From the NCBI GenBank assembly GCA_024734555.1, contig JANPWX010000055.1, positions 300,868-364,867 on the forward strand: DNA of 64,000 nt, written 5' to 3'. Under the pieces are notes generated by a model. That model did no database searches and was not told where the DNA came from. It saw nothing but the letters and a program-made list of their open reading frames with translations. Positions 58,101 to 64,000 of the stretch are shown here, piece by piece (the first letter of the stretch is position 1; each line of letters opens with the position of its first letter). The translations under genes and the position numbers were made by a program. This stretch comes from Trochalopteron elliotii. Its lineage: Eukaryota > Chordata > Aves > Passeriformes > Leiothrichidae.

Positions 58101-61100
58101 ATGCATGACCCAAAACTCTTTCTTCTTCTCCCAGAAGTCCATCAAAAGGCATGCAGAAGGCCTTAGGTTTTCATCAAAATGGTGAGGAAGTGCTTTGCTT
58201 CTTCTGGGGCCTCCCAAAGGACTGGAATATGCTGGGTGTTACCACTTGAGGCAGTTCTGAGGAGCAAGCTGCTTGACTGGAAGAGTCTGGAAAAAAAAAA
58301 TCACACCAACCCTTCAGGCTGTGGTCACATGGAGCTGTTTTAGGGATCCCAACCACCCCACAGATCTGCTGAAAAATTCTGGATTCAGAGTTTCTCCCCT
58401 CAAGCTTTGTGCAATCCTCCCATACCCCCTAGGACTTGGAGGGAGAGGACGTCTTTCACTTGGACATCTGGCACTGGTGTCCTAACAGACAAGCTCCAGG
58501 GCATTTTGTGAAATAGTCTGCAGCCTTTAGAATCTGCTTCAGACAGAAACCCAGGCAATGCAGACCATTAATGGAATGAGTCTGTCAGATACTGTTTCAT
58601 GGGGTGTCTCTGTGTTTCTGTGGGACTGTTATTTGCAATAGGGGCATTCATCTCCTGCACGCATTTTCTACATCCTTCCTGATTCTTAACCAGTGTAGGA
58701 CTTTTTCCCTTAGCTTAGCTAAGGCTTGTTGGAAATGTACAGAAACACAGTGCTTTTTAAAATGTTTCCCATCTATTAAAATAATAATCTAGAACTTCCT
58801 GCTCCAGACATCACCTAACAATGTGCTCTATAGGTTGTTTCCATGCACTAGAACTTTTATGCCTTATTTGACCTTTCACTCCAGACTTTTCCACCATGAC
58901 CAGAATCCTTTTCCCTTGGCATCCAACACTCTATTGTGCTCCAAATGTATGTACATTGTGTTCTAGGGCAGTGGAGCTTCCCAGCTCATTTTGTAGCTTG
59001 TCCTACTGGGATTCTTTCTGTGATGAACCTTCAGGAGCTCACATTTCTCCTCTGGCACTTCCCATCCTTGGTTCTCTTGAGTGAACTGGAAGTATTCGCA
59101 CATCTACAAGTGGTTTGAGAGGAAACATCTCCCTCTCTGCATTCATGCCTCTGAACAGTCAACTCTTTATGACACTGCATCCCAAAGGTTCTGCCTGGAT
59201 TAGTCATCCCTGCTATTCCACTTATGACCAGAGGTGTAGTTAATTGTACAGTTGCAAAATTGCCATTTTCTTAAAGGCTTGGGCAAATTGCATTTGGGAA
59301 TCACACAGAATGAGCTAGTGCAGGGATTCATGGCCTACAACCCTGTACAAATCAGTACACTGATTACACTGTTCCTCCTGTGCAAATACCAGCAGAGCTC
59401 ATCAGTAAATTTAACCACTGGCAGGAATTGCACAGGTGGAAACTGCTAAATCTCATTCTGCTGGCCACTGAAATGCTCTCCCTTTGTCACTGTGCCCAAG
59501 CAAGGTTTTGCAATGTTAGCACATCTACAAACAACATCTCCTCCTGTAACAGGAGCAGAGTCCTGTGGACCTGCAGCTCCGGGGAGTGGGCCAGCTCTGG
59601 GCAGTCTCGCTTTTGCTTTTTTTAGTGGAAATTCCCCATCACCAGTTTGTGCAACAGGCTGAAGTTACCTGCTCTTGGAACAACTCCCTTTCCTTTGGGA
59701 CCAGTTACAGACTTTCAGCCTTGAACTTATCACAGGCCATGTTGTCCATGTACCTACCACTTGTTCAAAGGTCTTGGTGTGTACCCATAAATAGCCTAAG
59801 CACAACAGACCTCTTGGAAGGTTGAGGCCATCCAAGGCCTCCTGTTGGCATGATGTACCCTACCTGCCCCACTAGCCCCTCCAGTGCAGCTGGGGCTTTA
59901 CATCCAAGCCCCCAGCCATCACTAAATTGCCAGGTCAGGCTTTGCTGAGAAAGCAATTTTCCCATCTTTCTTTTTCAGTCTTTTCTGCCTGTTGATATAC
60001 AGCTTTCAGATCTCTTGTGGCTGACCGAACTGAACCCATCATCCAAGAGGCCTTTATGCTCAGACAGAGCTTCTTTCCAGGGACTTCAGAGGGGGAATTT
60101 AGGAGGAAGGTTGTTTTACTTGTTCCTGGTTGATGCTCATGGAAGGCATCCGGCAGACAGATGGAGATCCTTTCTCTATCACATACCCAAGATCTGACTG
60201 ACCTGTTGGGGAAGTCTCTGAAGGTCCCAGAATTCCAGGCAGGCTTCAGACTCTCCCATCAGTCAGGGCTGGCAGTGACCTCAGAGTGGAGCCACCTTTA
60301 TTTTTTACTGTCCCCGAAGGCAGGACAGGTCCTCAGCTACCTGCAAGCAATTAGTTTCAGTGAAAACACACCTTTAAAGAGAATTTCCAAACTGATGGGG
60401 TAAGGCACAGTTCTGGGTGTTTATCAGGGCATCAGCATGCCTCACTTATTGCTGCAGTGCCTTATTTCTGACCTCCCCAGGTTTGGAAGTGTCTACATTC
60501 TTCTGTCACCACTACCCACTACAAGCTGATTAGCTCAGTCACCGTTAGCCCACAGGCTGGTTTGGGAGACTCTCCCATCTCTGGAACACCCATTTCACAT
60601 GGCCTAAGATGGGCCAAAGTATACTAGACTGTGACCAGTGCCCCCGGTAAGGTTTTTGCACCAGTCCTTCACAAAAACATGGTCCTGACTCTGTCCCCCA
60701 CCTGGGTCTCCCCCCTTTTCCTCATTTTGCAACTCTAAAAAGGGCTCGCTGCACATTGTGTCTTGTCTTGGCTCACCACCTTCCCACACTCGGGTTACTT
60801 TATTTCTGCTTCTGAGCCCAGCTCTGTTTTTGCATGGCCCATCTCTCTTGCTTTACATACGTTGGGTGTGTGTGGTACTCTCTGAGGTGGAAGTTCTCTT
60901 TTCTTGTCCCCATGTGAGCCACAGAGCAGCGCTGACAGGACTGACCACCTTCTCGCCACTGCCTGCTTCCTGGCCCAGTGCACTGCTGCAGCACATGATT
61001 TAAATACTTGGCACATTCCTCAGCCTCTTAGGGCATCTTTGGCTTCCCATTAAACACAGAGACATCATTCCTGGTTCAGGAAGTCTCTCCCCTGCAGGCC

Positions 61101-62722
61101 ACCAGGATCTGGGAGACCGGCATAGGAAGCTTTCACTATATCCATGCTCTCTTTGTCTGCTCCTCCCAAAGCATCTCCTCCTGGACTCCAGGACTATAGG
61201 ACCTTTTCTCTGACCCAGCTCAGGTTTTTATGTGCTTGCATTTCCCTTTTTCCCTGATCTCAGTCTGGTCATCCCCTTACTGAAAAATCTATGAATAGGT
61301 CAATGTCCAATTTCCCCTGGTTGAATACCTTGTTATTCAACCAAAATAATCCAGATCCTTCAGCTGAATTTTCTTTGTCCCCCACTTTGTGGCACACAGC
61401 TGACCAGCTCTCTCTAATTTGGTGGTTGATTCTAGTCATACAGCCAGACTAGATAATTTAATCTCTTTTCCTGAAGGCAAGTGCTCACTGACATTAGAGC
61501 TGACCCCATCAAATTGGCTTCTAGGCCTCCCATTTTAGAGCCATTCTCTCATGCTGTGGTTATGGACAGAGCTGAACAAATCTCACAGATATATTTTCCT
61601 TGAACACCGTGGCTTTTGCACTGATTCAGCTGGGGCAAACAGTCTGATCCATTCCTCCAGGAGACTGGAAATGCTGGTGGATGTTGGTGGTAGGCTGTGT
61701 GCTGGCCAGCTCTGGTCTGCAGCAGGAGGCTGTTTTTTCCTGTGGTAACCTGCAAGCTTTTTATTTCCTTTTCTCACTGATTTTCTCAATTTCTTAATTT
61801 GAAATTTTGCTGTGGTTCATCTTGGCTTATAAATTGGCCAAAGCTTTTGTTGTGCCTCTTATTTTCTGGAAAACATTATTTTGCACGATACTCATGCTGC
61901 TGATCACCTCTTTGATCCATCCTGCCTCTTTAAACTGGGAATCTTCCAGAAGAATTTTGCAGTCTCTCTGGACACTGAAGTCTTTTATCCTTGTCTGCAG
62001 GTGACCTCTTAAAAAACTCTTAGAAGTTTCCAGATGTTGCTTGAACTCCTTTTGTAAAGTCTCCAGCTGTCCTGGCTCATGTTTTGAGTCTTTGGTAATT
62101 TTCAATTTCCGTTCCCACGTGGTTCCAGAGGAATCCCAGAATTAGGACTGCTGCTAGAAGCTGAGTCTCACCCTGAACATTCTTTCCATAATTTGAAGAT
62201 CTGCAGGTTGTTCCAGAGAGGATGAAGCTGGCAAAGAAATGCTCCAGAAATGCTCCAGGTGTTCCACAAGGAGGTTGCTCCAGAAATGCTCACCTCCCTG
62301 CTGCTCCCCACCCTGTCTGTTAGTTACAGAAACCATGCAAAGCCCTGCTTTCCTGCCCATGGGAAGAATCACCTGCAGGGAACTGTTTTTTCTTTCAGAG
62401 TTCAAGTTCCCTTAGAGTCAGCACTCCCCCAAAAAGTCTCCATGTGCTTTATTTCAGGGTTAAGCTCCTTCTTTTACTGGGGCTGTTTTCTTGATGCTTT
62501 TTCAAGGACCAGTCGAGTGAGGAGGAGAGGAATTTCATGCTGAAGCTGCTTGTTTCTCTCCACTGACTAACAAGAAAGCCTGCATCTCTACCTTAGATGT
62601 CCAGCACAGGTGACTGACTCGGGGCAATTGATTATGTCCTTGATGAACAAGTTTCCCTTGCAATCTGTGGTCTCCCTTCCCGAGGGAACTGCTTTGTAGT
62701 CCATGTTTACCGAGGTAACGTC
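55156..62722. other. intergenic, no gene recognised
   Basis: A long stretch with no assigned gene. Between about 58 and 62.5 kb the minus strand has several broken frames of 60-140 codons with a protein-like look (for example 62105-61827), but none gives a dependable match to a known family. A retrovirus-like origin was considered and not accepted. Confidence 0.4.
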
Positions 62723-62950
62723 CCAGGGGAGATTTAGGTTGGATATTAGGAAAAAGTTCTTCCCTCAGAGGGTGTTTGAGCACTGAACAGGCTCCCCAGG
62801 GAAGTAACCATGGCCTCAAGACTCACAGAACTCAAGAAGCATTTGAACAACGCTCTCAGGCACTTGGTAGGATTGTCCTGTGCAGAGTCTGGAGCTGGAC
62901 TCCAGGATCCTTGTGGGTACCTTCCAACTCAGAATATTCTGACTCCGTGA
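62723..62950 (+). mobile_element. CR1 LINE, 3' end, forward orientation
   Basis: The plus strand reads ggggagatttaggttggata, then ttaggaaaaagttcttccct, agagggtgtttgagcactga, acaggctccccagggaagta and later ggatccttgtgggtaccttc, caactcagaatattct. This is the standard end of a CR1 element in plus orientation, with a degenerate terminal repeat at 62936-62950. It is 5'-truncated. Confidence 0.88.
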
Positions 62951-63256
62951 ACATATGTAAAAATTTGCTTTCCTCACCAGCAGCAGATTCTCCCACCCAC
63001 CTCTGTAGCAGTCCACAAGCCTCTCCTTCTGACCCCCCACCCTATAACCTATAGGCATATGGCACGCATGTATGTTATTTATTTTTGTCTTCAAGGACAG
63101 TGTGGAAATGCCATCAAGTTAACAGGGAGAGAGAGCTGTACAAGCCCGCAGTGCCGCTTGCTGCTTGCCAAGCGGGAGCCTCAAACACCTCATCAGAGCC
63201 TTCGCTGCTCCTAAAACCTCATTCGCACTTTACAGACGGGCAGTGCGGTTCGGCAG

Positions 63257-63284
63257 CCCCCGCCCCCCCACACACCCCCCCTCC
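63257..63284 (-). other. G-quadruplex-type G runs
   Basis: The plus strand has C runs of 5, 7 and 7 separated by 1 and 5 bases, then CC. On the minus strand this gives enough G-triplets for a four-tract G-quadruplex with short loops, at the left side of the CpG island. Confidence 0.5.
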
Positions 63285-63779
63285 GCACACAAAAATCACG
63301 AGTTACCCTCCTGGCCAGATTACCTGTAAAGCACGGTCGTTAGACAGGAATGATGTGAGGTTCCCGTCTCTGTTTTGGCAGGAGGGGGCGTGTTTGGTGT
63401 TTATTGGGGTAATTCCCCCGCCTTCCGCAGCCGCCGGATTCTGTGGGAGACCGGGTTTGGAGGTCACGCACCTCCAGGAGCCGGAGCCCGCGGAAGGGAG
63501 GGAGCAAAACTGAACCAAATGAAAAGCAAGCGGTCAGCTCTGGCGGCGGGGATAAACACATCGCTATGGATCGCCTCAGCTGACACTTCCCGCCTGCCGT
63601 TCCCGCCGGGAATATCGGAGAGAAACCCGCCAACCCTGCTCTGAGAGGGGGTGGTGGTGTCGGAGGTGTCCGCTCCCCCCGCCCCGCACGTGGGGCCGGG
63701 GCCGCTGCGCTCCCCGCACACGCTGCACACCCCGCACGTTGCAGGGCCACACATGCCGCGCCGGCGTGCAGGCACGGCG

Positions 63780-63850
63780 CACACGCGGGGACACGCGGGG
63801 ACACACACGCCGGGACACGCACACGCGGGGACACACACGCACGCACAGAC
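63780..63850. repeat. minisatellite of acacgcgggg-type units
   Basis: Tandem 10-base units acacgcgggg at 63781, 63791 and 63821, with variant acacacacgc units between. It is imperfect and GC-rich, inside the CpG island. Confidence 0.85.
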
Positions 63851-64000
63851 AGCGCCTTTGCCGGGGGCACGGGAAAGAAGAGCATCCCGTTCCCTCGGGC
63901 ACGGGCACCCCGTCCTTGCACTGGCAGGAGGGTCCTGGCGGGCTGCCCGGCGAGGGGCGGTGGGCGCGGGGCTCACCGGGGCTGAAGGGGCACGGCCCAC

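Larger units (their letters stand above)
63160..64000. promoter_or_regulatory. CpG island, cut by the window edge
   Basis: CpG density and GC content rise sharply from about 63.16 kb to the end. E-box CACGTG is at 63687-63692. No confident coding exon is visible; the open frames on the minus strand here are arginine/proline-rich by-products of composition. By mammalian gene order (BHLHE41 transcribed away from SSPN) this could be the 5' region of a plus-strand BHLHE41 lying beyond 64 kb, or an upstream alternative promoter of SSPN on the minus strand. The sequence alone does not decide. Confidence 0.65.

Noticed and set aside
57800..62500. Possible degraded endogenous retrovirus on the minus strand, including a frame at 60789-60604 with a vague likeness to the C-terminal part of a retroviral integrase.
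   Set aside because: No reverse-transcriptase box, no paired LTRs, no primer-binding site and no envelope landmark could be found, and the likeness needs frame changes. The evidence is too weak to annotate.
63464..64000. 178-codon minus-strand frame reaching the window edge.
   Set aside because: Low-complexity (R, P, A, C, V) translation of a CpG island and minisatellite. No domain recognised.

Overview
The window is a stretch of bird chromosome. The evidence is several 3' ends of the avian retroposon CR1, sparse interspersed repeats, moderate GC with local CpG-rich patches, and one multi-exon vertebrate gene with canonical splice sites. I recognise one protein-coding gene with confidence: sarcospan (SSPN), on the minus strand. 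It has three coding exons at 38192-37869, 27076-26990 and 22184-21819. All three join in phase 0 to give an intact protein of 258 residues, against 243 in human. Sarcospan is the small four-pass membrane subunit of the sarcoglycan-sarcospan part of the dystrophin-glycoprotein complex in the muscle sarcolemma.

Layout. Positions 1-21.2 kb are intergenic, downstream of SSPN. They hold two minus-strand CR1 tails (1895 and 6141), simple repeats, a tandem duplication (14633), a CpG-rich patch (17.3-18.1 kb) and pieces of an old repeat I cannot name. In mammals the gene beyond the SSPN 3' end is ITPR2, transcribed toward it; I see no ITPR2 exon here. Positions 21.2-38.2 kb are SSPN, with a 4.8 kb intron 2 and a 10.8 kb intron 1. 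Intron 2 contains the longest open frame of the window, 262 codons on the SSPN strand. Positions 38.2-38.7 kb form a CpG-rich presumed promoter and 5' untranslated region. Positions 38.7-63.1 kb are intergenic upstream sequence with decayed retroposons: a CR1 reverse-transcriptase fragment, MIR-like SINEs, an old L3/CR1 tail and two younger CR1 tails. Positions 63.2-64.0 kb are a CpG island cut by the window edge. By mammalian gene order it could be the start region of BHLHE41 or an alternative SSPN promoter.

Most open frames in the window are chance frames in non-coding DNA and are not listed. No RNA gene, CRISPR array or bacterial-type feature was seen. I did not find a convincing new biological system. 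The observations most worth a check are the long intron 2 frame behind an in-phase splice acceptor, the TTTG-rich tract beside the weak exon 2 donor, and the edge CpG island.
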